A stretch of 39,255 bases of DNA from a virus. The position numbers were made by a program, and so were the translations under genes. The stretch is from positions 1-39,255 of the IMG/VR virus record IMGVR_UViG_3300037827_000293; one strand, given 5' to 3'. Positions 28,537 to 37,455 of the stretch are shown piece by piece. Below the pieces are notes generated by a model. That model was given only the letters and a program-made list of their open reading frames with translations, was not told where the DNA came from and searched no databases. How positions within the stretch are numbered: the first letter of the stretch is position 1; every line of letters begins with the position of its first letter.

Positions 28537-28599
28537 TTAACTTTCTAAAAAAGACAAAAAAGCATAAATAGAAAGCCATATGAGCGCAAAAAGCAACAT
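28537..28599 (-). CDS. 20-aa hydrophobic peptide (low confidence)
   Basis: ATG 28599 to TAA 28539 reads MLLFALIWLSIYAFLSFLES, a single short membrane helix in the 170-nt gap before the long fibre gene. AAGTGAG lies upstream but spacing is poor. It could be a small lysis or membrane peptide, or a chance frame in AT-rich DNA. The palindrome TTAATCCATCATGGATTAA (28522-28540) overlaps its end. Confidence 0.3.
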   Translation of the reverse strand: MLLFALIWLSIYAFLSFLES

Positions 28600-28665
28600 T
28601 GGTTTATCTCACTTAGGTCAATAAAAAAGCATAATACCTTAGGATGGATAAAAAATAAACATTTA

Positions 28666-30717
28666 TCATTCTCTTACTTTTTTAATACCGTAAGTGATGG
28701 CACTTGTGGCAATCGTGCTTGTAATGAGCTTATTTAATGTTGTCCTCAATTTTTTCTGTGCTTTTTCATATTCAATTTTTTTCTTCGCAACTTCGGCCTT
28801 AGTTAATCCGGTCACCTCTGATTCTTGCTTTAATCGCTTAGCCAGCATACGTTGTTCATGAATCTCTTTACCAAGCTTGGGTATATTTTCAATGTGCTTA
28901 TACATTTGTTCATTTTGTTTAGCCGATTCAAGCGCGGAAGCGGCAGCCTTTTGATGCCCCATAAGTTCTTCAATCTGAGGATTAGCACGTACAAAAGGCT
29001 CAATAGCCTTATTGGGCTTCATTAGTTTAGAAGGATTTTCAGCAAATGAATGGCCGACAACTAAGCGTGATAATTCAGGATTACTTTGAATTAAAGTGTT
29101 CAGTATTTTATTACCAGGTGTTGTTCCTGACAATGCGTCCGCCATGTCACCCGCGTAACGCCCGTGCTTGAGCATTTGCTGGTACATTGGATTTTCATGA
29201 AGAGGAGCCACTTTATTAGCGTACTCATGGTTAATTTCATGAAGCGTTTTAATGGTGTCTTTTGGAAAATGTTGTTCAATAATCTTTTCCATATTTTCAT
29301 AAGTTTTTTTAGTCTCATTGGCACGCTCAATCCATTCATCATGTTCTTTGGGTGATAAACCAAAAGCTTTGGAGCGTTGATTTCCTTCCATTCTTTTAAG
29401 AGAACGATATGCTCTAAAAAATTCTTTACCATTTATTTTTCTGCCTTTAGCCGAAGGGTGTGTGGCAGCCAATGCTTTTCTAAAAGAATCTTTTTGTTCT
29501 TCGGTTAGATTTGTCTTGTCACTGGTAAACTTCTTCAATTCTTTTTCAACGGCTTCCATATCGGGTGAGCCTGGTATTTCTATATCAGGCAAACTTTCTT
29601 CAAGTTTATCATATTTGCTACCGATTTCTTCGCGCAAGCCGCCCTTTCTGACTTCGCGAAGCAATCCAGTTTTAGGATGTGGTTCTAAAACGGGAACACC
29701 TTCAATCGCATTAACGACTTCTTTAGAAAGGTCTTGCGAGTGTGTGCCACCTTCGCCTAAAGTCTTCTTAAGCACCTCATTGACATTTTTAACGCCATGC
29801 TCTGCTTCGGGAAGCAATTGCTGGCCTGGTAACATTGTCTCATCAGGGAAATGTCTTCGCTTAAAGGCCTCGGCTTCTTCCAATTGCGCAGCTTTATCCT
29901 GAGCACTAAGCAATAAGGCTTCGGGATTGTTTTTACCAAATTTATGCGTGGCTTGATTTTTCAAAGACTCTAGGTCAGCCTTTTGCATTTCATGTTCCAT
30001 CATCGCTTTGTAAAGGTCTTTTTCTCGACCTGCTGTATTGCGTCCTTGGATGTAATTCTTTACGCCACCGACAGCAAAAGGCACTATTTCTGCGGCACCA
30101 CCCAAGGCTGCTCCTAGACCTCTATTGTCTGGACTAATCGCAGCACCAACACCACTACCAGCCAGCACATTACGAATCAGTTCAGGTATTTTCTTAACAA
30201 AGGGTAAGGCTTCAATGCCTTTTTTAGCGGCTTGATAACCTCTATACACAGGTAAGCCCATTCCCAAAGAGCCTATAGTCTCCATCCATTCGCCAACATA
30301 AGGGTTCACATTGAGCTCTTTATATTGCTGCTTGGGAATAGGATATACTTGGCCTAACCATGGAGCTTTTATAGGATTAACTTTGTGCCCTGTTGCTTCT
30401 AAAATGTCGGCTGGTATATTCCCTATGCCGCGAGCCATATCGATTCCAGTTCCGAAAAATCCTTTTGCAAGCGACGGCAAGCCAGTACCTTCGACAGCAT
30501 TATTAAAGTGACCCGCAATATTTCCGGCTTTTTCAAGCGCAGGTGAGCCTTGCAGATATTCTGCGAGCTTATACATTAAAGGATGTTGTTTTTTGAGTGT
30601 GTCAAGCTGTTCGTGCTCATTCATTTCTGGTTGAGCTTTTGGCTTTGCTTTATATTGCTCAAAATTAGCACCTGGAGCTTTAGGAACCGCTTTATACATA
30701 ACCCAATCATCGGCCAT
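28666..30717 (-). CDS. Internal virion/ejection protein
   Basis: 683 aa, among the largest here. The first 230 residues contain amphipathic, Gly/Ala segments (GNIPADILEATGHKV, LIRNVLAGSGVGAAIS, GLGAALGGAAEIVPFAVGG). The rest is long charged helices (EHEMQKADLESLKNQ, KTYENMEKIIEQH, MLAKRLKQESEV), ending near a short hydrophobic TIATSAITYGI. Size, composition and position fit P22 gp16/gp20-type proteins injected with DNA to form an envelope channel. No catalytic motif seen. Confidence 0.7.
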   Translation of the reverse strand: MADDWVMYKAVPKAPGANFEQYKAKPKAQPEMNEHEQLDTLKKQHPLMYKLAEYLQGSPALEKAGNIAGHFNNAVEGTGLPSLAKGFFGTGIDMARGIGNIPADILEATGHKVNPIKAPWLGQVYPIPKQQYKELNVNPYVGEWMETIGSLGMGLPVYRGYQAAKKGIEALPFVKKIPELIRNVLAGSGVGAAISPDNRGLGAALGGAAEIVPFAVGGVKNYIQGRNTAGREKDLYKAMMEHEMQKADLESLKNQATHKFGKNNPEALLLSAQDKAAQLEEAEAFKRRHFPDETMLPGQQLLPEAEHGVKNVNEVLKKTLGEGGTHSQDLSKEVVNAIEGVPVLEPHPKTGLLREVRKGGLREEIGSKYDKLEESLPDIEIPGSPDMEAVEKELKKFTSDKTNLTEEQKDSFRKALAATHPSAKGRKINGKEFFRAYRSLKRMEGNQRSKAFGLSPKEHDEWIERANETKKTYENMEKIIEQHFPKDTIKTLHEINHEYANKVAPLHENPMYQQMLKHGRYAGDMADALSGTTPGNKILNTLIQSNPELSRLVVGHSFAENPSKLMKPNKAIEPFVRANPQIEELMGHQKAAASALESAKQNEQMYKHIENIPKLGKEIHEQRMLAKRLKQESEVTGLTKAEVAKKKIEYEKAQKKLRTTLNKLITSTIATSAITYGIKKVRE

Positions 30718-31846
30718 AACTAAATCCCTCCTTTAATGCTTTTGGGATGTCCTTAGTTGGGATGTAATAAAGCTCACCGTCAAGATACATATCTGTTGTT
30801 CCTTGGGGTGCTTTATCGTAATTACTGCGGTCAAATTGCTGCGCCTCTGAACGCTCCTTTTCATCTCGTGCGATTTTCTGATCGATGCTCCGAGGAACTT
30901 CATTTTCACCAATGACATTTTGATTAGCATTAATCCCTTTGCTGAGATTTTTTTGATGTGTTTTTATTTTTCTCTCAATTACAGGCCACGTTTTTTCCAA
31001 TCGGTCTTCAATATTTTTCTCTGTCTCACCAGGGTAAAATCTTAGAAGTCCCTCAATCTCTGGATTTGTAAAGCCTATAGCTCTTAACGCAGGTGCCATT
31101 TGCGCTTTGTAAGTTTCCGCATTAGCCGCTTCATTGGACAAAGTAGAGCCGCCCAACACTTCGGATATTTTTTGAGAAAAAGGAAGATTAGTTTTTCCTA
31201 TACCACTGGCTACATTTGAAAGGTCTCTTTTAAATCCACCAGCACCGCCAACTTTAGGAGCTATTTTTGAATATTCATTGAATAGCTTTTTCAATCCTTT
31301 GGCTTCCGTAAGCACATCAAGACCTTTTTGAACCCCTCCACCAGTAGGCGCGTATATAGTTTCACCTTGGCTTCCTCGGTGGGCTGTACCGCCTGAGTAT
31401 GGCGATTCTGTAAATTTACCAGTAAAGTGCTCACCTGGATTTCCAGGCACAAGGGAATCTTCCCCTCCCATTCCAGGATTTTGGCCTTGATTGCCCATTT
31501 GTTGGGCGCCACTCATATCACCTTGACCGCCCATGCTGCCTTGCGCTGGCATTCCTGGCATTTGCCCCATACCACCTTGACCACCTATACCCTGCTTGGA
31601 AAGCATTTGACTTATATAACCAGCAATTTGTTGTTGCTGTTGCGGATGTAATGAAGAGAAATAGGGGCTACTTGCTAGCATCGCTAAAGGAGATATTTGT
31701 TTATGAAAAATATCGGCTTCAAGTCCAGGCTTTAAGTATTTGGATTTAGTGATTTCATTGTAACCGCCCAAAACTTTTCCTATGATATCATTTAAGGGGG
31801 AATGCCTTGGTTTAATTGCAGCATAGTTTGTAAATGTGAATGTCAT
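30707..31846 (-). CDS. Putative ejection protein, Gly/Gln/Met-rich
   Basis: 379 aa. Residues 70-160 are low complexity (QQQQQ, GMGQMPGMPAQGSMGGQGDMSG, NQGQNPGMGGED). The rest is a soluble helical body with LRAIGFTNPEIEGLLRFYP and a C-terminal LYYIPTKDIPKALKEGFSYG. It overlaps the next gene by 11 nt. Order (gp7-like, this, gp16-like) suggests a P22 gp20 analogue; sequence similarity is not evident. Confidence 0.6.
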   Translation of the reverse strand: MTFTFTNYAAIKPRHSPLNDIIGKVLGGYNEITKSKYLKPGLEADIFHKQISPLAMLASSPYFSSLHPQQQQQIAGYISQMLSKQGIGGQGGMGQMPGMPAQGSMGGQGDMSGAQQMGNQGQNPGMGGEDSLVPGNPGEHFTGKFTESPYSGGTAHRGSQGETIYAPTGGGVQKGLDVLTEAKGLKKLFNEYSKIAPKVGGAGGFKRDLSNVASGIGKTNLPFSQKISEVLGGSTLSNEAANAETYKAQMAPALRAIGFTNPEIEGLLRFYPGETEKNIEDRLEKTWPVIERKIKTHQKNLSKGINANQNVIGENEVPRSIDQKIARDEKERSEAQQFDRSNYDKAPQGTTDMYLDGELYYIPTKDIPKALKEGFSYGR

Positions 31847-31857
31847 GATTAATTCCT

Positions 31858-32463
31858 TTAAATATTACCGAGCATGCCCCACGGATTAAATGCACCCAAT
31901 GCCCCAGCGCCTTTGAAAATATTTCCCCATAAATCGTTTTGATTTTGATTTTGTTGAGACTGACCTTGAAATGCCAGGTTTCCTTGCTGAGCTAAAGTTT
32001 GAGCAATCATATCAGCCAAATTTTGACCGGCTTGTTGGCCTTGATTGGCCATTCCTTGTTGACCAGAAAGCCCTTGATTATAAAGACCTGTTGCCTGACC
32101 AAGCCAGTTATTATAATCTTGATTGGCATATCCTGTTGCGGTTAATAAATTTTGCTCTTCATGCTCTGGAGAGCCATACATGCCACCAGCATTTAATGCA
32201 CGACCATTGGCTCCTAAAGCCTTTTGAATCGCGAACTGCAAACCAGGTGATTCCTTATAATTAGAACCAATCTGATTTAATTTATTGCCAGGATTATCTA
32301 ATAAAGATTTATATTGTTCTTGTAGGCCTGGAATAGCCTCCTTTCCTGCCTCATAAAAGGGTTGCTGGTATTGCTTTGTTTGCCCTGGTATTTGATTAAG
32401 ATAGGGCATTGCCGCATTTGCGGGATTTTTTCCACCATTAAAAAAGTCATCAAACCAACTCAT
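31858..32463 (-). CDS. P22 gp7-like DNA transfer protein
   Basis: 201 aa: MSWFDDFFNGGKNPANAAMP, QTKQYQQPFYEAGKEAIPGL, SNYKESPGLQFAIQKALGANGRAL, then a Gln/Gly repeat-like region (GLSGQQGMANQGQQAGQNLAD). The pattern with S-P-G-x-x-F-x-x-x-x-A-x-x-A and GG-x-x-GS recurs in ejection and internal-virion proteins. A role in DNA transfer is inferred from order and family memory. Confidence 0.65.
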   Translation of the reverse strand: MSWFDDFFNGGKNPANAAMPYLNQIPGQTKQYQQPFYEAGKEAIPGLQEQYKSLLDNPGNKLNQIGSNYKESPGLQFAIQKALGANGRALNAGGMYGSPEHEEQNLLTATGYANQDYNNWLGQATGLYNQGLSGQQGMANQGQQAGQNLADMIAQTLAQQGNLAFQGQSQQNQNQNDLWGNIFKGAGALGAFNPWGMLGNI

Positions 32464-32510
32464 GATTCATCCTTAAATCATTGTTTATTTACTATACCAC
32501 ATTCTTGTTA

Positions 32511-32885
32511 TTAGATAATGGAGAATGTCCACCATCGAGCTGCTGTTACATTAGGTGGCGTACTTCCATCATAATTAATAACAAATATTTGGGGCTTTGT
32601 TGTTGTTGTATTGTATATCATTTGACCGCTAATATCCGGTATTCCTGGGGGAAGAGGAATAGGTGTTGGTGTATAATATTGTGTATATAAACCGGCAATT
32701 TCAGTGGCTTGCGCATCACTAATGGGTGGAATTAAAATCCCTTCATTTTTGTAATTTCTTTGCAATGCCTGAAATAAAGAACTAAAGCCTAATGCCCATA
32801 AATCAGTAAAATTACCCTCTTTGTCCACTGTGGGGGTTTCTCGCGGTAAATCAGGAAATAAAGATTGAAATATATTGGTCGTCAT
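32511..32885 (-). CDS. Hypothetical structural protein after gp10-like gene
   Basis: 124 aa. MTTNIFQSLFPDLPRETPTVDK, then FTDLWALGFSSLFQALQRNYKNEGI, a Pro/Tyr-rich linker (YYTPTPIPLPPGIPD) and a beta C-terminus (GQMIYNTTTTKPQIFVINYDG, WWTFSI). Position matches P22 gp26/gp14 (tail needle, injection assembly). It is too short for the 233-aa needle and lacks a trimeric coiled coil. TAATG overlap with the gp10-like gene. Confidence 0.55.
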   Translation of the reverse strand: MTTNIFQSLFPDLPRETPTVDKEGNFTDLWALGFSSLFQALQRNYKNEGILIPPISDAQATEIAGLYTQYYTPTPIPLPPGIPDISGQMIYNTTTTKPQIFVINYDGSTPPNVTAARWWTFSII

Positions 32886-34609
32886 TAATACCTCACATGA
32901 ACCATACCATCAGTACAAACCACACGACCTACCCCCCAAAATTTGAACATGGGAACCGCATCATTATTAATTCCTTGCTGCCACCACATTAAACGATTTC
33001 TCCTCTTTCCTATGGGATTTAATACATAAGGCTGCTCATTACCAAATGAGGCGCCTCCATCATAAGACATGGATAAATCGACTCTAGGTGTAATGTACAA
33101 AATAGCACTTTGTTGTGCAATGAGGTTATCAACAATAAATCCTGGTTGCTGTGAAACCAAATATTCACCATTTTGAGTGATGATAAAATTATTATCTTGA
33201 GTGACAAAAAATCCTACATCCCCTTGAGTTACAATTTGCCTGCTATCTTGAGTAATGAGATAAATAGGTCCTATTGATTGCTGCTGATAATCAGTTTCAC
33301 CAGTTTCAATAGTAAATCCTATATCATTAATAATTCCATAATCTTGGTCTGGAGTTCTAATGTGGCCACAAATTCGAAATCTTGGGATTTCATTAATCAC
33401 TACATTATTATTTGCATCAGTATCAGAATAGGTATAGTAAGTCGTATCAAAAGCATATAAATTTCCTGTATTTTTGCTTACGAAATAGTATTGATTGTTA
33501 AAATAAGCGACTTCGGCGGCAATAAAATAATTAAGGTTTTGGTCACAGGCATTATAGATTTTTTGTGTATTAAAATCATACATCAAAGAAAGGTTATCTG
33601 TATAAAAATTAATATGATAAAACACATGGCCGTCTTGCCTGTAAAGAAAGGCTTGAGAATCTTGGGGTGTCGTCAATAATGAAAATAAATAATCGATTCC
33701 ATCCGTTGAAATGGGCTTGGGCATTCCGCCATTGGAATACATAATGACCGCACCAGAGCGTTCATTTGCAGCAAGCCAAACTACCAGTTCATCCATGTAA
33801 GCAACTGTTGCAGGATTTAAACAGCCATAATCGATATTAAATTGATTGTTACGCTGATATGGAAATAATTGGGCGCCCGTGTCAAACCAAGCTTCAGTGA
33901 CATTTCTACCCATCACAAAAATCATATTTCCTTTCGACGGAAAACGGACGACTGCCTGAGTGTTATCGGGCTTTGTTTGTAATAATCCAATGGACGAACT
34001 GTCATTTGGGAACGTCGTAGCATCGTTTATGGCTGACAATCGCCACGTATTATTTGCCGGGGCATTCACTACGGCAATATCATTGGACGCTGCTACTAAG
34101 ATATAATTGTCATGAAAGGTAATATATCCAGGAATAAATGATAAAACCTGGCCTCCATTAAAATAATTATAGGGTTGTAGTGAAGAATTAATCGCGGGGT
34201 CATAAATATAGAGCATCGTGTTATCAGAAATGACCAATTGAGGCTTATTGTTTTCAACAATATAAACCACCCCAGTCGATGTATTTAATTGTCCTATTAA
34301 TACAGGTGGTGCATAAATATAGTTATTGGTTGCTGTGTCATAAGATATATTGACAAACCAAACATTACTATCTATTACCAATACTAAACGATTAAATTTA
34401 ATGCTATTATAAGCACCCCTACCCGATTTTCCACTATTAAAAACACTTTGATTGATAACTGGATAATAACCCGCATAAGGAATCATAAAACTATCGCTCA
34501 TAAACATATTATAAGTACGTTCAGCAGATATTTTATTGTAGCGTCCAAAATTAGAGCTACCCACAATATTGAGCGGATAGGGCTTCGTATTTTGTCCTCT
34601 AGTTATCAT
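32885..34609 (-). CDS. Packaged-DNA stabilisation protein, P22 gp10-like
   Basis: 574 aa (P22 gp10 is 472). YPLNIVGSSNFGRYNKISAERTYNMFMSD is the family opening. A beta-propeller-like body follows with many Tyr/Asn/Asp, LRLSA-type strands and a repeated ITQDSRQIVTQGDVGFFVTQDNNFIITQNGEYLVSQQPG ladder (about 450-490). This hexameric tail factor plugs the portal channel after packaging. The ITQ repeat is an unusual insertion. It precedes the 124-aa gene by TAATG overlap. Confidence 0.75.
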   Translation of the reverse strand: MITRGQNTKPYPLNIVGSSNFGRYNKISAERTYNMFMSDSFMIPYAGYYPVINQSVFNSGKSGRGAYNSIKFNRLVLVIDSNVWFVNISYDTATNNYIYAPPVLIGQLNTSTGVVYIVENNKPQLVISDNTMLYIYDPAINSSLQPYNYFNGGQVLSFIPGYITFHDNYILVAASNDIAVVNAPANNTWRLSAINDATTFPNDSSSIGLLQTKPDNTQAVVRFPSKGNMIFVMGRNVTEAWFDTGAQLFPYQRNNQFNIDYGCLNPATVAYMDELVVWLAANERSGAVIMYSNGGMPKPISTDGIDYLFSLLTTPQDSQAFLYRQDGHVFYHINFYTDNLSLMYDFNTQKIYNACDQNLNYFIAAEVAYFNNQYYFVSKNTGNLYAFDTTYYTYSDTDANNNVVINEIPRFRICGHIRTPDQDYGIINDIGFTIETGETDYQQQSIGPIYLITQDSRQIVTQGDVGFFVTQDNNFIITQNGEYLVSQQPGFIVDNLIAQQSAILYITPRVDLSMSYDGGASFGNEQPYVLNPIGKRRNRLMWWQQGINNDAVPMFKFWGVGRVVCTDGMVHVRY

Positions 34610-34617
34610 CCTTGTCC

Positions 34618-34803
34618 TTAAATTAGTTTAATGGCATGTAATATCAATCCGGCAATTGATGTCATTACTGTACCAATAATCCATGTAAATTGACCTTTTA
34701 ATGTATCTTGGTGTGATTTATCTTTCTTATCCAAATCATCAAGTCTTTTTTCTATTAGTCTTAATCTAACTTCATGATCGACTACATTGGGCTTGTCGCT
34801 CAT
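34618..34803 (-). CDS. XhlA-like small membrane protein A
   Basis: 61 aa from ATG 34803 (SD AAGGATGGTTAAC). The N-terminal charged coiled coil (HEVRLRLIEKRLDDLDKKDKS) leads to one C-terminal membrane helix (FTWIIGTVMTSIAGLILHAIKLI). This is the layout of XhlA/hemolysin-type holin partners. Paralogue B lies upstream. Placement away from the endolysin is unusual. Confidence 0.6.
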   Translation of the reverse strand: MSDKPNVVDHEVRLRLIEKRLDDLDKKDKSHQDTLKGQFTWIIGTVMTSIAGLILHAIKLI

Positions 34804-34850
34804 GTTAACCATCCTTGGTTAATAGGGTTAATCTATGTGTTTGTTAACTT

Positions 34851-35051
34851 CTATATTAGTCCAAAGGAATGTAAACTTACAGGTAAAGCGATACCCACAA
34901 TAATTGTACCTAGAATCCAATAGCCTACTTTTTTAATGTCATTAGTTGTCTTTTCAAGCAATTGTATCTTTATATCATGTACAAATGCCCTGTCTTTTTC
35001 TTCTAGCAATTTAATACGTACAGCATGGTCAATATATTCTTGCTGTGTCAT
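34851..35051 (-). CDS. XhlA-like small membrane protein B
   Basis: 66 aa. DHAVRIKLLEEKDRAFVHDIKIQLLEKTTNDIKKV is a charged coiled coil and YWILGTIIVGIALPVSLHSFGLI a C-terminal helix. It shares the coil-plus-helix design and the HxVRxxLxE start of protein A. Its ATG overlaps the endonuclease stop (ATGA), so both entered or persist as a unit. Possible holin pair. Confidence 0.6.
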   Translation of the reverse strand: MTQQEYIDHAVRIKLLEEKDRAFVHDIKIQLLEKTTNDIKKVGYWILGTIIVGIALPVSLHSFGLI

Positions 35052-35650
35052 TGGATGACTCCGGTTGAATCATCCATGATGTGCTTGTGTCTTTCTAAAT
35101 AGCTTATCATTGATTTTAATATATCAATATCATCATGTAACTTACCCATTGCTGAGTTGCAATTGTGGCATAATAAGCCACGAATTATATGCTTCCCTTT
35201 ATCTTTGCAAGTATGACAATGGTCTAAACAGAGAGGCATTTTGTCATTTCCAGAGCGACTTGTCCTGCTTTCTGGATTGCCACATATTTCACATAGGCCT
35301 TTTTGTTTTTCATGTAACTCATTATATTGCGCTATAGATATTCCATGAAGCCTAGCAACTTCTTTTTTTCTAACTTTTTCAATTCCATGTTTAATAATAT
35401 AATTAGCTTCATATTTTCTGTATTTTTCTGGATTTTCTTGCCTATCTTTTTTATTCCAAGCATTAACAATATCTCTGTTTTGTGCCTTATAAATCATATT
35501 TTTTTCTACTAATATTTCTCTGTTTTTTTCACGAAACTTAGCATTTGATGCTAATCTACATGCTTTGCATCTGAGTTTATCGCCATCTTTACGAGTTTGG
35601 TCGATTGTTAAATCACCATGAATTTTACATTTCTTTACTATTTTGCTCAC
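35048..35650 (-). CDS. Endonuclease VII-like HNH nuclease (homing-type)
   Basis: 200 aa from GTG 35650 (GGAG six bases upstream); GTG 35674 or ATG 35656 are alternatives. Core: GLCEICGNPESRTSRSGNDK, then LCLDHCHTCKDKGKHIIRGLLCHNCNSAMG, the recombination endonuclease VII zinc/His-Asn pattern with both CxxC pairs. The first half is Lys-rich DNA-binding helices plus one CxxC (RCKACR). It interrupts the head-completion genes with its own promoter-like sequence, behaving as a selfish free-standing nuclease. It could also resolve junctions. Confidence 0.85.
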   Translation of the reverse strand: MSKIVKKCKIHGDLTIDQTRKDGDKLRCKACRLASNAKFREKNREILVEKNMIYKAQNRDIVNAWNKKDRQENPEKYRKYEANYIIKHGIEKVRKKEVARLHGISIAQYNELHEKQKGLCEICGNPESRTSRSGNDKMPLCLDHCHTCKDKGKHIIRGLLCHNCNSAMGKLHDDIDILKSMISYLERHKHIMDDSTGVIQ

Positions 35651-35678
35651 TTCCATCTCCGTTATTAAAAACACAGAT

Positions 35679-35707
35679 AGAATATATTAAAATCATTATG
35701 GACGCAA
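35679..35707 (-). promoter_or_regulatory. Candidate promoter of the endonuclease unit
   Basis: Minus strand: TTGCGT (35707-35702), 17-bp spacer, TATTCT (35684-35679), about 30 bp before the endonuclease start. An AT-rich stretch with TATAAT (near 35740) lies upstream. Separate transcription would suit a mobile insertion in the late operon. Weak -35. Confidence 0.35.
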
Positions 35708-35760
35708 CCGTTTTATTTTGGTCTCCATCCATTATAGTATAATAATAATACAAATTGTAC

Positions 35761-36510
35761 TTAACTTGGACGCCACCCCTTACCCAGGTTGACGTCCCCA
35801 TAGTTTATTCCTTGACACTCAGTTAATATACTAGTTTTAATGCTAGATAAGTCAGGTGGTGACATATACATTAATTTTCGCTTATAACTCGTAAGAATCT
35901 TCGCTGATTCTGGATTGAACAGTATGCCATATTCTGAGCACATATATTGAGCCAAAGCGTAGCGCAAATATTCGATGTATGAAGTATCAAGTCCCTGATT
36001 GGAACTGTTGACGAAATTATAAGGAACTATTTCTGAAAGATTGGTTAAATCCATTTGCAGTGTAACATCTACCAGAAATATTTTTACCATCATTTTCATG
36101 GGGTAATTTGATTCAGGAAGGAAATACAAAGCCATGTTGCCGCCACCAAGTGAGCGGTTGTAGTTCCAACTAAAGGGTAATGTTGAAATATTATCGACTC
36201 GTGATGAGCCATAATAATTCCGCCGGCTCACATAGTCCATTGGATAACGTACCACATCAATATTAAAGGTCGCTGACTCAATAGCTGCTACATAAGGAAG
36301 AAAATAGAATTCTTGGCCAGCGACAAGGGGTAACTCGATGTAAGTCCAATATGGAATTAAATCGATTTCGATCTGCTTGAAATTAAGCAAATCATTAAGC
36401 ATTTGCAAGCCGTCATAAATCTGATCGCCTGTCGGCACCTGTAAGTTTCTCGCAACGATTCCAGAGAGGAACCAGGAGCGAGTAATTAAATCTTGCGCTG
36501 TATAAGGCAT
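35761..36510 (-). CDS. Tail accessory factor, P22 gp4-like
   Basis: 249 aa, longer than P22 gp4 (166 aa). MPYTAQDLITRSWFLSGIVARNLQVP, then DGLQMLNDLLNFKQIEIDLIPYW is the family opening (helical, contacts portal). The middle is a beta region (SWNYNRSLGGGNMALYFLPE) and the C-terminus is helical (YIEYLRYALAQYMCSEYGILFNPES). Twelve copies bridge portal and gp10. SD is AAGGAGCGGTAATT. The extra residues likely form an added beta domain. Confidence 0.78.
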   Translation of the reverse strand: MPYTAQDLITRSWFLSGIVARNLQVPTGDQIYDGLQMLNDLLNFKQIEIDLIPYWTYIELPLVAGQEFYFLPYVAAIESATFNIDVVRYPMDYVSRRNYYGSSRVDNISTLPFSWNYNRSLGGGNMALYFLPESNYPMKMMVKIFLVDVTLQMDLTNLSEIVPYNFVNSSNQGLDTSYIEYLRYALAQYMCSEYGILFNPESAKILTSYKRKLMYMSPPDLSSIKTSILTECQGINYGDVNLGKGWRPS

Positions 36511-36554
36511 AATTACCGCTCCTTGGTTTATTATGAGCCGCCCATCAACTTATA

Positions 36555-37403
36555 TTAAGTTGGGTAAGCGGTATGAGGCGCTCCAGTCCATCCAACAACT
36601 GACATTGAAACCGCATCACTTGAGCTCGTTAATTCATAGTCAATGGACGCATGGCTGGAGCCATTCACGCCAGCAATAACTTGGATATACTGAGATTGAG
36701 CGATGCCAGCTTGTAAGCCAGTAATTGTGACTAAGCCCGCAGTAGCCGTACTTCCTGTAGGTCTTATTTGTACAGTGTCACCAACAGCCACAGGTGTGAA
36801 CGTTACAAGCAATTCAACAATGACGTTGGGCAATGTTCCTGTTGGAACAGCACTGTTCAAATCTACTCCAGTGAAGGTGGTAGCAGTTCCGCCAGCAAGA
36901 ACAGACACAGGTGGTTGCAAGTAATAAGCTAATGCGCCAGACATACTTTGTGGCTCATGAGTCGCATAAACGAAATGGCTTGAACCATCAGTTTCAATGA
37001 AACCAATTAAGCGATAAGAGTCATAGCCTAAAGGAATTAATGGCAACACATTGCTGGTTAAAGTCAAAATACCTGCTACTTGGTTGTAACCACGAGAGTC
37101 ACCAATCAAGTAAACAGCATATTGTGTACTAGCAGCCAATGAACCTGCATCCAATCCGTTAGCACCATTTACAGCCGAGTTAATGAATAAAGGTGGCGCG
37201 TAATTTTGGAATTGAGGAACAGGATATGTATTACCTTGTAAGTTAGGAAAACTTACAGGCATATCGATGTTGTCATTGGAGTCACGAGCCTGACCAGGTG
37301 CGATTGCGAGCACGGTGATGGAGGCAACAGAAATATTCAAGCCACTAATATATAAATGCGGCAATGAATAGATTGGGTCATTTTGTACTTGAGCTGTAGG
37401 CAT
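36555..37403 (-). CDS. Putative capsid-associated protein next to coat
   Basis: 282 aa starting MPTAQVQNDPIYSLPHLYISGLNIS. Beta-rich and Cys-free: NVLPLIPLGYDSYRLIGFIETDGSSHFVYATHE, then TFTGVDLNSAVPTGTLPNVIVELLVTFTPVAVGDTVQIRPTG. Directly after the coat gene and separated by a small hairpin (37430-37449), it may be a decoration or head-tail adaptor. A family is not identified; similar beta proteins follow P22-type coats in other podophages. Confidence 0.6.
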   Translation of the reverse strand: MPTAQVQNDPIYSLPHLYISGLNISVASITVLAIAPGQARDSNDNIDMPVSFPNLQGNTYPVPQFQNYAPPLFINSAVNGANGLDAGSLAASTQYAVYLIGDSRGYNQVAGILTLTSNVLPLIPLGYDSYRLIGFIETDGSSHFVYATHEPQSMSGALAYYLQPPVSVLAGGTATTFTGVDLNSAVPTGTLPNVIVELLVTFTPVAVGDTVQIRPTGSTATAGLVTITGLQAGIAQSQYIQVIAGVNGSSHASIDYELTSSSDAVSMSVVGWTGAPHTAYPT

Positions 37404-37429
37404 TTTACTAATCCTCTAAAATGAGTTAA

Positions 37430-37449
37430 GTGAGGACTTTCGCCCTCAC
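37430..37449 (-). terminator. Intercistronic hairpin after the coat gene
   Basis: GTGAGG/CCTCAC (37430-37435 with 37444-37449) forms a 6-bp stem with an 8-nt loop, 7 nt past the coat stop (37456). No T-run follows, so it more likely stabilises the 3' end of the highly expressed coat message or partially attenuates the next gene. A related hairpin follows 36555 (36546-36562). Confidence 0.5.
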
Positions 37450-37455
37450 CGACAA

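Noticed and set aside
29462-29902. 146-codon plus-strand frame antisense to the ejection protein
   Set aside because: Ser/Leu-rich mirror of a Glu/Lys helical gene; no ribosome site.
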